This document shows positions 25,901-40,000 of a stretch of DNA of 64,000 bases, piece by piece. Where the stretch lies: NCBI RefSeq assembly GCF_022539665.2, contig NC_081336.1:5782221-5846220 (forward strand). Reading direction: 5' to 3'. Source of the DNA: Daphnia carinata (lineage: Eukaryota > Arthropoda > Branchiopoda > Diplostraca > Daphniidae). The notes below the pieces were generated by a model. That model did not search any database. It was not told where the DNA came from and was given only the letters and a program-made list of their open reading frames with translations. Position 1 is the first letter of the stretch, and each line of letters begins with the position of its first letter. Made by a program: the position numbers and the translations under genes.

Positions 25901-28019
25901 TTTTTACGATTTCAATGCGAAAATGACTGTGTTTAATGAAATCATTAGAATTTTACACACATAGTTCACTACAATTACAAGTACATTTGATTTAAATAGT
26001 TAAGGATATTGGACTGGTAACCATCGCGTTTGGCGAACAACCAATGTAAAAACTCACCACCAGCTGGCGTTTAGTAAAACATGATAAACCTTGGTTCTTC
26101 GAACATTCGGTATTTGGCTATGCTTTTTAACTTTGAATCGGCAACCTGTTTTTGACGAATTTTATTAATTTTTACGATTTCAATGCGAAAATGACTGTGT
26201 TTAATGAAATCATTAGAATTTTACACACATAGTTCACTACAATTACAAGTACATTTGATTTAAATAGTTAAGGATATTGGACTGGTAACCATCGCGTTTG
26301 GCGAACAACCAATGTAAAAACTCACCACCAGCTGGCGTTTAGTAAAACATGATAAACCTTGGTTCTTCGAACATTCGGTATTTGGCTATGCTTTTTAACT
26401 TTGAATCGGCAACCTGTTTTTGACGAATTTTATTAATTTTTACGATTTCAATGCGAAAATGACTGTGTTTAATGAAATCATTAGAATTTTACACACATAG
26501 TTCACTACAATTACAAGTACATTTGATTTAAATAGTTAAGGATATTGGACTGGTAACCATCGCGTTTGGCGAACAACCAATGTAAAAACTCACCACCAGC
26601 TGGCGTTTAGTAAAACATGATAAACCTTGGTTCTTCGAACATTCGGTATTTGGCTATGCTTGCTTACTTTGAATCGGCAACCTGTTTTTGACGAATTTTA
26701 TTAATTTTTACGATTTCAATGCGAAAATGACTGTGTTTAATGAAATCATTAGAATTTTACACACATAGTTCACTACAATTACAAGTACATTTGATTTAAA
26801 TAGTTAAGGATATTGGACTGGTAACCATCGCGTTTGGCGAACAACCAATGTAAAAACTCACCACCAGCTGGCGTTTAGTAAAACATGATAAACCTTGGTT
26901 CTTCGAACATTCGGTATTTGGCTATGCTTTTTAACTTTGAATCGGCAACCTGTTTTTGACGAATTTTATTAATTTTTACGATTTCAATGCGAAAATGACT
27001 GTGTTTAATGAAATCATTAGAATTTTACACACATAGTTCACTACAATTACAAGTACATTTGATTTAAATAGTTAAGGATATTGGACTGGTAACCATCGCG
27101 TTTGGCGAACAACCAATGTAAAAACTCACCACCAGCTGGCGTTTAGTAAAACATGATAAACCTTGGTTCTTCGAACATTCGGTATTTGGCTATGCTTTTT
27201 AACTTTGAATCGGCAACCTGTTTTTGACGAATTTTATTAATTTTTACGATTTCAATGCGAAAATGACTGTGTTTAATGAAATCATTAGAATTTTACACAC
27301 ATAGTTCACTACAATTACAAGTACATTTGATTTAAATAGTTAAGGATATTGGACTGGTAACCATCGCGTTTGGCGAACAACCAATGTAAAAACTCACCAC
27401 CAGCTGGCGTTTAGTAAAACATGATAAACCTTGGTTCTTCGAACATTCGGTATTTGGCTATGCTTTTTAACTTTGAATCGGCAACCTGTTTTTGACGAAT
27501 TTTATTAATTTTTACGATTTCAATGCGAAAATGACTGTGTTTAATGAAATCATTAGAATTTTACACACATAGTTCACTACAATTACAAGTACATTTGATT
27601 TAAATAGTTAAGGATATTGGACTGGTAACCATCGCGTTTGGCGAACAACCAATGTAAAAACTCACCACCAGCTGGCGTTTAGTAAAACATGATAAACCTT
27701 GGTTCTTCGAACATTCGGTATTTGGCTATGCTTTTTAACTTTGAATCGGCAACCTGTTTTTGACGAATTTTATTAATTTTTACGATTTCAATGCGAAAAT
27801 GACTGTGTTTAATGAAATCATTAGAATTTTACACACATAGTTCACTACAATTACAAGTACATTTGATTTAAATAGTTAAGGATATTGGACTGGTAACCAT
27901 CGCGTTTGGCGAACAACCAATGTAAAAACTCACCACCAGCTGGCGTTTAGTAAAACATGATAAACCTTGGTTCTTCGAACATTCGGTATTTGGCTATGCT
28001 TTTAACTTTGAATCGGCAA
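19945..28019. repeat. 268-bp satellite, array 2
   Basis: About 30 head-to-tail monomers. Period 268 measured at CCTGTTTTTGACG positions 24001, 24269 and 24537. A 259-bp variant lacks GATAAACCT after GTAAAACAT (for example near 21015, 21541, 22605). One monomer reads TGCTTGCTTACTTTG at 26660. The array is highly homogeneous. It ends mid-monomer at AATCGGCAAC, fused to segment B. Confidence 0.97.
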
Positions 28020-28947
28020 CCAAACACCGTTATCAATATGACGCCTCTTCACTGCATTATAACTTTTTTTTTTTAAATTTACATTCATAATATTTTTGCA
28101 GGATTATATGCTTTTTCTATTGCTTTTTAGAGCTCATTTAATAGAAAAGTAATTTTGTTTACACAGTATTTGAATTTTTGCATTTTACATTTTCTTACTG
28201 GTGTATTCAGGCCTACCATCACCCGCCCTTTACTAGTGTCACTATTCACTTTTTTTTTCTTCGTGCCTCAATAAGGATTCTTGGGAGGGCGCATAAGTAC
28301 CTCTTAATACACAGATAACTAAGAAAATTATTACATAAAAATAATTTAATAAACGTTAATTTCATAATAAAACACTGTTTGCCCATAGATAAAGACCACT
28401 GGTTCGTGGTGTACTATGCTTTTAGCCCTATCCCTACTGACGCAGAAAAAGCCAAATGCTTACTCTAGTTACAGTGCCTCTCGCGGACAAAGGAAAGAAC
28501 TACATGCATGAACGCCAATAGAAATAGGGTTGAGGGACTTTTGGCGGGTGTTGAAAACTAGTATATGTTTACATGTAGGCTAGCTCATTATTATTAACAT
28601 TTGATAAATAATGTTTATAGGAATAATATTAAAATCTTATGTCTTGATGCTAACAAAGGTACTAATAATGAAAAATCAATTTTGATCATTTTCCACCCTA
28701 AAAGACCTTTTTTTTGAGTCTGAGATTAATGTTAAGTTGATTAATGTGATGTGTCTGTGGTTAATGTTTATGATTAAGCCATTAAATCTTTTTAAATGAA
28801 TCAAAGATTTGTTACTTAAAATTTTCCACGAACATGGGAATCATGCCAGTGTATTTTAATACAAAACTATAACACGTTTTGGACATAATAGAACACGAGT
28901 TAACTCATCCAAGAGTCAGTATCGCTCATTAATATGATAAATTGGCC

Positions 28948-29712
28948 TTATTTCATTAGTTTAGGTTCTTTCTTTTCATGTTTCTTAATGTTAGCTTTTC
29001 TCCTTTTCTGTTCTTCAATGCATTGGTCCACTTATTTTTACTTTGTGATTTGATTTTATCGCGTTTTTTAACTGATTTAGCAAGCAATTCACATCGTCTT
29101 TTACCTATTGTAATACAGAAAGGTAAAAATTTTTGAAGATCTTAAAATTTTTTTGTCAAACTGAAAGTTTACCTTAAACCTTCAGCTCTTTGAAGAGAAC
29201 CTTCCAATGCCTGTTTCCCTACAATGCTTCTTGCCTTCTCAACTTTACTTTTGCCTTCCAAAATTTTTACTTTTTCTGGTTGTTGAAAGTTTTGCTATTT
29301 TGGGCGTCACCTTTTTATTTTTCCTTTTTGGTATCTCTTCTTCAATTTATCTAACTTCCGCTCAAGTTAGGGTTTCATTTTCTCCTGAAAATAGATGATA
29401 TAAGCTGGCTGGCTGGTCTTCCTTAAATATAAAGATTTACACATACCTGTGAATTATGAGAGTTTAGCTGCTAGACGATATTGCAGTTCTTTCAGGATTG
29501 GAAGCATGGTTCCTCGTGTAAATTTTTTGGGTAAAACTATTGTGGTCAACACCAACTTTGTTACTATCGAGATCTTGAGCTGAAGAAACACCCCGAGTTG
29601 CAATATTGGTAAATAAGCTAGAAATGAAAATATCTTCAGAAGAGTTGCTTTTTACGAGTGACGATGTCAATGGGTCCTCGCTTTTTATCTGGCTCTTGGT
29701 TTTTTGGCTCAA
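28948..29712 (-). pseudogene. SURF6: SURF6/Rrp14-like fragment, copy B
   Basis: Counterpart of 14899-15662. The N-terminal Ser-rich block ends SNPERTAISSSS here because two extra bases near 29490 shift its frame relative to copy A; the basic C-terminal exon (RCELLAKSVKKRDKIK) is the same. The stops around the ERKLDKL block are shared, so they predate the 6-kb duplication. Confidence 0.6.
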
Positions 29713-30939
29713 TTTTCTTCAAATTTTGGTTAGATGACAGTTTCAAGTTCTTGTTTCCTTTTTTCCATTTACCAAAGCTGTCTGTCATATCGTAACCTTT
29801 AAACTAAATTATTATTTACTTTGGTCCTTCAACATTATAACAGATTACTCCGTAAATCAAACTGTACAAACCTATCCTATTCTTATTTTCTTTAGGGAAC
29901 GACATTTTCAAGCCAAACCTAGCTTCAGGACGCCACAAGCTGGCACGAACAATGGCGGTTAATGGAAAGCTATTTACACCTTCAGTAGTGATCAAAACCT
30001 CCACTAGATGGCAGTATAATCAGAGTAAGGATCCAAAAAATCGTAGGAAGGGTACCCTAAATTTTTGCGTCAGCAGCCCATGCTATTTGTCTTATGGACA
30101 TGACGAACCAGTCGTCTTTATCTATGGTTTGCCCTTGCGCAAAATATTGTTTTTTACGATATATATGGCAACGGTTACTACAAGCAGACGACTGTTGCAA
30201 GCTCGAAGTGTCAACATCCTACAATTCTATGAATCGTTGAAGTTGCTTATTGTAAGCGGTATTTGTTTGACAGGTAAGTGGCTAGTTTCAGTAAAATAAA
30301 AATTTTTTTATTTCCTAGGTTTGGCAGTTTTGGTACATTTCAAATTCATGTTGGCATTAGCACCACAGAAGAAAAAAATTTACTTGGAAGGAAAGGTATT
30401 TAAAGTATAGACATAATTTTATTAATTGCATTTGGAAATTTGACACAGATTACTAATCCGAAATGTTTCTTAGGTGGTTACTTTCAAGGAGAATCATGAA
30501 ACTAGAGATGATTTACCATGAACCATTTGGGAACCAACTTGTTAGCTGCCTTATAACTATCATCCTTCTGGTAATCTAGATGTTCACAGTTTTTTGTTCG
30601 TGAAATTTATGTAATCATTTTTCTTATCGTTCAGATGAAATAACACCATTACAGCTGTTAGTTACGTCAAGACATTAATCTCAAGATGCAAGTACTGAGC
30701 TTTAACGGATTTCAATTTACATAAGCAAGACAACCAATTCTGTTGTTGAGGAGAAAACCAACTACACACCCAGCTATGAATGGTAAAATATGTGTAATTG
30801 AATCTAAATTAATTTTATTTTTATGGTTTAAAGGCTTTTCGTTCTTCCGTTCACGTTCAAGGCTACAACTCATCGAATCGGACTTTTATAAGCATGCCAT
30901 AAAATATCTCGCCATTTTTAATTGAATCATTTGTTCTAG

Positions 30940-31533
30940 GTCTTAGTCATTGGTGAAGAAAACCACTTGCCTTACATGAGGCCACCACTATCGCGTAAGA
31001 ATTGTGGTTCAGTGACGATCCCGAAGTGTCAAACAAACTGAAGTTTAAGCAGTGGAACGGAAAAAAGTGAAGGTGATTGTCTAAAGTTATAATTTTGTGT
31101 TGCGTTATTTTAATGAATGTGACCTATTTTTGGATCCAGTTTGTTCTTCGATCAGGATGAATTCTACTGCAGTCCAGTGGAATTAGTTGCCAAAGAACAT
31201 GATGTGGTGTTTCAGTTGTGCGAGGACATCATGTAGTTAAACTGGACATTGCTGGTCGCAAAGCTGAGTTAGATGACGGCCTTACCATCACCTACGACAA
31301 GTGCCTTATTGCCACAGGTGAATTTCTTTCGTATTTATCTAAAATTTAAAGTACTCGATAATTATAACTTTTTGGAATGTTGAAAAACTTTTATAATCTT
31401 CCTACTAGATAGTATCTGAGAGCCATTGTTTAATTATCATTTCAGTTAGACGCATTTTCAACTATTAACTACCTTAATTTATTATCGTCTTAGGTGGCAA
31501 ACCCTAACATCCAGCAGGAATAAAGATGGTAAA
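30940..31533 (+). pseudogene. AIFM1: AIFM1-like fragment, copy B
   Basis: Exon blocks start at 30940, 31140 and about 31494. In addition to the shared frameshift after SRK and the shared stop after GGKP, copy B has a private one-base deletion near 31203 (CATGATGTGG where A has CATGATGGTGG) that breaks the GGVSVV exon, and a TAT to GAT change near 31271. Copy B has therefore decayed further than copy A. Confidence 0.78.
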
Positions 31534-31859
31534 AACCCGGATTCGTTCCATGTTGTTCATTCTTGTTGCATGCTATATATTATATGTTATTGTTCGTTTT
31601 TCTTGTTCGTAATTTTCATTCATCAAACCTGAGTTTTTTTTTCTTTCTTAGTTTTGGAAGCAGTTGAAAGGCCCGCAAAGTAAAACAACAGAGTTATTCG
31701 ACTTTTTCCATCAGCAACAACAGCAGCCTGAGCAACGGCCGCATAGCAGTGTGAAAAAAAAGTGAAAAAAATTCAAGTCAGTTGCCATTTTTTTTATACT
31801 ATTTGCCATACTTTGTGTTAACGTCGTAAGACTTTAAATTACCAAATTTATCTTTGCAG

Positions 31860-32764
31860 ATCTCGGACGCAGTGCAGTTGTTCGCCGATTATTCGAAGAG
31901 CATACGAAACTATTTATACGATGTCGATGGCAATATTCTGCTTGATGTTTACACTCAAACCTCTTCAGTTCCATTAGGTTACAACCACCCTGAATTATTA
32001 GATGTCAAGATAAAGAAAACATCAGAACGTAATTGAATTGATTATTTACCTGTCTGGGCAACATCAAAATTTTAATTTATATTTCTCAAAGATTCATAAA
32101 CCGACCTGCCCTCGGTGTATTTCCTGGTGAAAATTATCCTCAGCGAGTCCAGAATTCTCTGTTACGTATTGCTCCCAAAGGCCATACAGAGGTAAGTTGT
32201 AGCTCCTTAATTGTTCCGACCTATTGCAAATAATAAAAAATATATTTAAAGGTAACGACGATGGCGTGTGGATCGTGCTCAAACGAAAATGCGTACAAGG
32301 CAATTTTCGTTTGGTATCGCCGGAAACAGAGGGGAGATAAGTCATATACCCCAGAGGAGAAGACGAGTTGCGTAATGAACCAATTGCCTGGTGTTTCTGA
32401 CCTGACTCTTATGTCTTTCAAAGGTATTTAGAAACACGTTACAATGTTGAATCAATATTAAATTAAAGCCTTTGCTCTGTTACAAAAGGCGCTTTCCACG
32501 ACAGAACGTTTGGTACGTTAATCACGACTCATACCAAGCCAGTCCATAAACTGGACATTCCTACAAAGGACTGGCCAATTGGAACCTTCCCTCGCCACAA
32601 GGTTAGTTTTAAAATTTCAATTAGGCTCAAACTATTACCTGATCTCATATTTCTTGTGATTTTAGTATCCGTTGGAAGAATTTGTGCGTGAAAATGAGGA
32701 AGAAGATCGTCGCTGTTTGGCGGAAGTTGAAGAGCTTTTTGATCGGTACAACAAATGTAAATAA
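31860..32764 (+). pseudogene. ABAT: ABAT-like fragment, copy B
   Basis: Same exon set and the same truncation after NKCK as copy A, at constant offset 14,046. No private lesion was noticed in the exons. The active-site lysine region is absent, so it cannot encode a working GABA transaminase. Confidence 0.85.
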
Positions 32765-32938
32765 TATGCTTACCTGGATTTAGTTCGTCTGTTGCTACCG
32801 AAGTCAAATCGAAAAAGTTTTTTTTGAATTTTTTGTTTAATTATTTGTATTTTGTAAAAATAAATGATATGTAAATCAATTACCAAAAATTTATGGTATT
32901 ATTTTAATTTAAACAAATTTTCTTGCGTCCTTTGGCTG

Positions 32939-33211
32939 CCGCGATCCGGACATTCCGCGGATGTTCCAATACGTACGTTCACTGAACGTACGGATTTGCC
33001 ATCCTGCAGACGTCCAACTAAGGACGTCCGTAGTACTCCCAAATAAGGACGTTACCAGGACTTCCAATTAATTACGTCCGTAGGACGTCCTCCAGTGGAC
33101 GTCCCTAAAACCGGACATTAGGACATTCTGGTGACGTACATCTGCCGTCAGAATGGGACGTCCCGATCGGCCAGCCAGGACGTAGATGGGATGTCCCTGG
33201 GACGGACAAAG
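32939..33211. repeat. GGACGT-rich block, copy B
   Basis: Counterpart of 18893-19165. One change creates an extra ACGTCC (GCAGACGTCC; copy A has GCAGACGGCC). Confidence 0.6.
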
Positions 33212-33307
33212 GCTAGTAGGGTATGTATGTGCTATAATCTTTTTGTTTAAGGAAGGCAAGCCAGCATATGTCATCCAATTTCAGGGGAAAAGCAGGACTC
33301 TGATAAA

Positions 33308-33761
33308 ATGAAAACTCAACTTAAACGGAAGTTAGATAAGTTGGAGAAGAAGAAACTAAACAAACAAAGGAAAAATAACAGATGCCAAGGTAAACTTTGA
33401 TTTCGACAAAAAAAAATAGACCTTCAACTAATTTTACTTTTCTGTATTTTAACAGATAAAAGAATACTAAGCGCAATAGGTTAAAAAAAATGTGGAATTG
33501 ATTGCGAGCTTGATAAACCAATTAGGAAAGAGAATAAAATCAACATCACAAACGAGAAAGAAGTTGGTTGAACGCATCGAAGAACAAGAAAAGAGAAAGG
33601 AACAACAACAGAAAAGGGATAAATCAACATTAAGAAAACGAAAAATGAAAGGAAAGCATAAACTGAATAAACTAGCGAAAAAAACAAACTTATCGTATGA
33701 ATTGCCGATATTGACATGGATGAGCTGCCTCGTGTTCCATTATTTACAAGCCGTGCCATGA
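33308..33761 (+). pseudogene. SURF6: Second SURF6-like fragment, copy B
   Basis: Identical in layout to 19263-19716, with the same start and the same Lys/Arg/Gln-rich block at 33492-33761. Confidence 0.55.
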
Positions 33762-34023
33762 TAGTTTTGTATAACAATACACTGGCATGCCTTCCATGAT
33801 CCGAGCGGAACTCATTATTTTCGTTCTTGCCACGTAGGTCTCTATTTATGGTTTTGCGGCATATATTTTTTTTATTAAAAAATGTGCTTGTCTTAAATTA
33901 TATATATATAATTTTTTTATTATTTATCAGTGTATTAAGGAGTACTTAGGGGAAAGCATGCCCCTCGTCTCCGGGAATTCGCATGGAATAAGGATATCAG
34001 CCAGGGGGAGGGCGATACTAGGA

Positions 34024-37000
34024 CGTTTGGCGAACAACCAATTTAAAAACTCACCACCAGCTGGCGTTTAGTAAAACATGATAAACCTTGGTTCTTCAAA
34101 CATTCGGTATTTGGCTATGCTTACTAACTTTGAATCGGCAACCTGTTTTTGACGAATTTTATTAATTTTTACGATTTCAATGCGAAAATGACTGTGTTTA
34201 ATGAAATCATTAGAATTTTACACACATAGTTCACTACAATTACAAGTACATTTGATTTAAATAGTTAAGGATATTGGACTGGTAACCATCGCGTTTGGCG
34301 AACAACCAATGTAAAAACTCACCACCAGCTGGCGTTTAGTAAAACATTGGTTCTTCGAACATTCGGTATTTGGCTATGCTTTTTAACTTTGAATCGGCAA
34401 CCTGTTTTTGACGAATTTTATTAATTTTTACGATTTCAATGCGAAAATGACTGTGTTTAATGAAATCATTAGAATTTTACACACATAGTTCACTACAATT
34501 ACAAGTACATTTGATTTAAATAGTTAAGGATATTGGACTGGTAACCATCGCGTTTGGCGAACAACCAATGTAAAAACTCACCACCAGCTGGCGTTTAGTA
34601 AAACATGATAAACCTTGGTTCTTCGAACATTCGGTATTTGGCTATGCTTTTTAACTTTGAATCGGCAACCTGTTTTTGACGAATTTTATTAATTTTTACG
34701 ATTTCAATGCGAAAATGACTGTGTTTAATGAAATCATTAGAATTTTACACACATAGTTCACTACAATTACAAGTACATTTGATTTAAATAGTTAAGGATA
34801 TTGGACTGGTAACCATCGCGTTTGGCGAACAACCAATGTAAAAACTCACCACCAGCTGGCGTTTAGTAAAACATGATAAACCTTGGTTCTTCGAACATTC
34901 GGTATTTGGCTATGCTTTTTAACTTTGAATCGGCAACCTGTTTTTGACGAATTTTATTAATTTTTACGATTTCAATGCGAAAATGACTGTGTTTAATGAA
35001 ATCATTAGAATTTTACACACATAGTTCACTACAATTACAAGTACATTTGATTTAAATAGTTAAGGATATTGGACTGGTAACCATCGCGTTTGGCGAACAA
35101 CCAATTTAAAAACTCACCACCAGCTGGCGTTTAGTAAAACATGATAAACCTTGGTTCTTCAAACATTCGGTATTTGGCTATGCTTTTTAACTTTGAATCG
35201 GCAACCTGTTTTTGACGAATTTTATTAATTTTTACGATTTCAATGCGAAAATGACTGTGTTTAATGAAATCATTAGAATTTTACACACATAGTTCACTAC
35301 AATTACAAGTACATTTGATTTAAATAGTTAAGGATATTGGACTGGTAACCATCGCGTTTGGCGAACAACCAATGTAAAAACTCACCACCAGCTGGCGTTT
35401 AGTAAAACATGATAAACCTTGGTTCTTCGAACATTCGGTATTTGGCTATGCTTTTTAACTTTGAATCGGCAACCTGTTTTTGACGAATTTTATTAATTTT
35501 TACGATTTCAATGCGAAAATGACTGTGTTTAATGAAATCATTAGAATTTTACACACATAGTTCACTACAATTACAAGTACATTTGATTTAAATAGTTAAG
35601 GATATTGGACTGGTAACCATCGCGTTTGGCGAACAACCAATGTAAAAACTCACCACCAGCTGGCGTTTAGTAAAACATTGGTTCTTCGAACATTCGGTAT
35701 TTGGCTATGCTTTTTAACTTTGAATCGGCAACCTGTTTTTGACGAATTTTATTAATTTTTACGATTTCAATGCGAAAATGACTGTGTTTAATGAAATCAT
35801 TAGAATTTTACACACATAGTTCACTACAATTACAAGTACATTTGATTTAAATAGTTAAGGATATTGGACTGGTAACCATCGCGTTTGGCGAACAACCAAT
35901 TTAAAAACTCACCACCAGCTGGCGTTTAGTAAAACATGATAAACCTTGCTTCTTCAAACATTCGGTATTTGGCTATGCTTACTAACTTTGAATCGGCAAC
36001 CTGTTTTTGACGAATTTTATTAATTTTTACGATTTCAATGCGAAAATGACTGTGTTTAATGAAATCATTAGAATTTTACACACATAGTTCACTACAATTA
36101 CAAGTACATTTGATTTAAATAGTTAAGGATATTGGACTGGTAACCATCGCGTTTGGCGAACAACCAATGTAAAAAACTCACCACCAGCTGGCGTTTAGTA
36201 AAACATGATAAACCTTGGTTCTTCGAACATTCGGTATTTGGCTATGCTTTTTAACTTTGAATCGGCAACCTGTTTTTGACGAATTTTATTAATTTTTACG
36301 ATTTCAATGCGAAAATGACTGTGTTTAATGAAATCATTAGAATTTTACACACATAGTTCACTACAATTACAAGTACATTTGATTTAAATAGTTAAGGATA
36401 TTGGACTGGTAACCATCGCGTTTGGCGAACAACCAATGTAAAAACTCACCACCAGCTGGCGTTTAGTAAAACATGATAAACCTTGGTTCTTCAAACATTC
36501 GGTATTTGGCTATGCTTTTTAACTTTGAATCGGCAACCCGTTTTGACGAATTTTATTAATTTTTACGATTTCAATGCGAAAATGACTGTGTTTAATGAAA
36601 TCATTAGAATTTTACACACATAGTTCACTACAATTACAAGTACATTTGATTTAAATAGTTAAGGATATTGGACTGGTAACCATCGCGTTTGGCGAACAAC
36701 CAATGTAAAAACTCACCACCAGCTGGCGTTTAGTAAAACATGATAAACCTTGGTTCTTCGAACATTCGGTATTTGGCTATGCTTTTTAACTTTGAATCGG
36801 CAACCTGTTTTTGACGAATTTTATTAATTTTTACGATTTCAATGCGAAAATGACTGTGTTTAATGAAATCATTAGAATTTTACACACATAGTTCACTACA
36901 ATTACAAGTACATTTGATTTAAATAGTTAAGGATATTGGACTGGTAACCATCGCGTTTGGCGAACAACCAATGTAAAAACTCACCACCAGCTGGCGTTTA

Positions 37001-40000
37001 GTAAAACATGATAAACCTTGGTTCTTCAAACATTCGGTATTTGGCTATGCTTTTTAACTTTGAATCGGCAACCTGTTTTTGACGAATTTTATTAATTTTT
37101 ACGATTTCAATGCGAAAATGACTGTGTTTAATGAAATCATTAGAATTTTACACACATAGTTCACTACAATTACAAGTACATTTGATTTAAATAGTTAAGG
37201 ATATTGGACTGGTAACCATCGCGTTTGGCGAACAACCAATGTAAAAACTCACCACCAGCTGGCGTTTAGTAAAACATGATAAACCTTGGTTCTTCGAACA
37301 TTCGGTATTTGGCTATGCTTTTTAACTTTGAATCGGCAACCTGTTTTTGACGAATTTTATTAATTTTTACGATTTCAATGCGAAAATGACTGTGTTTAAT
37401 GAAATCATTAGAATTTTACACACATAGTTCACTACAATTACAAGTACATTTGATTTAAATAGTTAAGGATATTGGACTGGTAACCATCGCGTTTGGCGAA
37501 CAACCAATGTAAAAACTCACCACCAGCTGGCGTTTAGTAAACATGATAAACCTTGGTTCTTCAAACATTCGGTATTTGGCTATGCTTTTTAACTTTGAAT
37601 CGGCAACCTGTTTTTGACGAATTTTATTAATTTTTACGATTTCAATGCGAAAATGACTGTGTTTAATGAAATCATTAGAATTTTACACACATAGTTCACT
37701 ACAATTACAAGTACATTTGATTTAAATAGTTAAGGATATTGGACTGGTAACCATCGCGTTTGGCGAACAACCAATGTAAAAACTCACCACCAGCTGGCGT
37801 TTAGTAAAACATGATAAACCTTGGTTCTTCGAACATTCGGTATTTGGCTATGCTTTTTAACTTTGAATCGGCAACCTGTTTTTGACGAATTTTATTAATT
37901 TTTACGATTTCAATGCGAAAATGACTGTGTTTAATGAAATCATTAGAATTTTACACACATAGTTCACTACAATTACAAGTACATTTGATTTAAATAGTTA
38001 AGGATATTGGACTGGTAACCATCGCGTTTGGCGAACAACCAATGTAAAAACTCACCACCAGCTGGCGTTTAGTAAAACATGATAAACCTTGGTTCTTCGA
38101 ACATTCGGTATTTGGCTATGCTTTTTAACTTTGAATCGGCAACCTGTTTTTTGACGAATTTTATTAATTTTTACGATTTCAATGCGAAAATGACTGTGTT
38201 TAATGAAATCATTAGAATTTTACACACATAGTTCACTACAATTACAAGTACATTTGATTTAAATAGTTAAGGATATTGGACTGGTAACCATCGCGTTTGG
38301 CGAACAACCAATGTAAAAACTCACCACCAGCTGGCGTTTAGTAAAACATGATAAACCTTGGTTCTTCGAACATTCGGTATTTGGCTATGCTTGCTTACTT
38401 TGAATCGGCAACCTGTTTTTGACGAATTTTATTAATTTTTACGATTTCAATGCGAAAATGACTGTGTTTAATGAAATCATTAGAATTTTACACACATAGT
38501 TCACTACAATTACAAGTACATTTGATTTAAATAGTTAAGGATATTGGACTGGTAACCATCGCGTTTGGCGAACAACCAATGTAAAAACTCACCACCAGCT
38601 GGCGTTTAGTAAAACATGATAAACCTTGGTTCTTCGAACATTCGGTATTTGGCTATGCTTTTTAACTTTGAATCGGCAACCTGTTTTTGACGAATTTTAT
38701 TAATTTTTACGATTTCAATGCGAAAATGACTGTGTTTAATGAAATCATTAGAATTTTACACACATAGTTCACTACAATTACAAGTACATTTGATTTAAAT
38801 AGTTAAGGATATTGGACTGGTAACCATCGCGTTTGGCGAACAACCAATGTAAAAACTCACCACCAGCTGGCGTTTAGTAAAACATGATAAACCTTGGTTC
38901 TTCGAACATTCGGTATTTGGCTATGCTTTTTAACTTTGAATCGGCAACCTGTTTTTGACGAATTTTATTAATTTTTACGATTTCAATGCGAAAATGACTG
39001 TGTTTAATGAAATCATTAGAATTTTACACACATAGTTCACTACAATTACAAGTACATTTGATTTAAATAGTTAAGGATATTGGACTGGTAACCATCGCGT
39101 TTGGCGAACAACCAATGTAAAAACTCACCACCAGCTGGCGTTTAGTAAAACATTGGTTCTTCGAACATTCGGTATTTGGCTATGCTTTTTAACTTTGAAT
39201 CGGCAACCTGTTTTTGACGAATTTTATTAATTTTTACGATTTCAATGCGAAAATGACTGTGTTTAATGAAATCATTAGAATTTTACACACATAGTTCACT
39301 ACAATTACAAGTACATTTGATTTAAATAGTTAAGGATATTGGACTGGTAACCATCGCGTTTGGCGAACAACCAATTTAAAAACTCACCACCAGCTGGCGT
39401 TTAGTAAAACATGATAAACCTTGGTTCTTCAAACATTCGGTATTTGGCTATGCTTTATAACTTTGAATCGGCAACCTGTTTTTGACGAATTTTATTAATT
39501 TTTACGATTTCAATGCGAAAATGACTGTGTTTAATGAAATCATTAGAATTTTACACACATAGTTCACTACAATTACAAGTACATTTGATTTAAATAGTTA
39601 AGGATATTGGACTGGTAACCATCGCGTTTGGCGAACAACCAATTTAAAAACTCACCACCAGCTGGCGTTTAGTAAAACATGATAAACCTTGGTTCTTCGA
39701 ACATTCGGTATTTGGCTATGCTTTTTAACTTTGAATCGGCAACCTGTTTTTGACGAATTTTATTAATTTTTACGATTTCAATGCGAAAATGACTGTGTTT
39801 AATGAAATCATTAGAATTTTACACACATAGTTCACTACAATTACAAGTACATTTGATTTAAATAGTTAAGGATATTGGACTGGTAACCATCGCGTTTGGC
39901 GAACAACCAATGTAAAAACTCACCACCAGCTGGCGTTTAGTAAAACATGATAAACCTTGGTTCTTCGAACATTCGGTATTTGGCTATGCTTTTTAACTTT

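Larger units (their letters stand above)
28020..33990. repeat. Duplicated 5,971-bp segment, copy B
   Basis: Same length and order as 13974-19944, offset 14,046 at the left edge. Visible differences include GAGGGACTT (copy A GAGAGACTT), an added TT at about 29490, GAGATGAT (A: GATATGAT), a one-base loss in the AIFM1 exon near 31203 and GTTAGATG (A: GTTATATG). 28021-28947 holds no recognisable gene. Confidence 0.95.

Noticed and set aside
19945-28019. CRISPR-like regular repetition
   Set aside because: Monomers are contiguous 268-bp tandem copies with no short repeat/unique spacer alternation, in a eukaryotic context.
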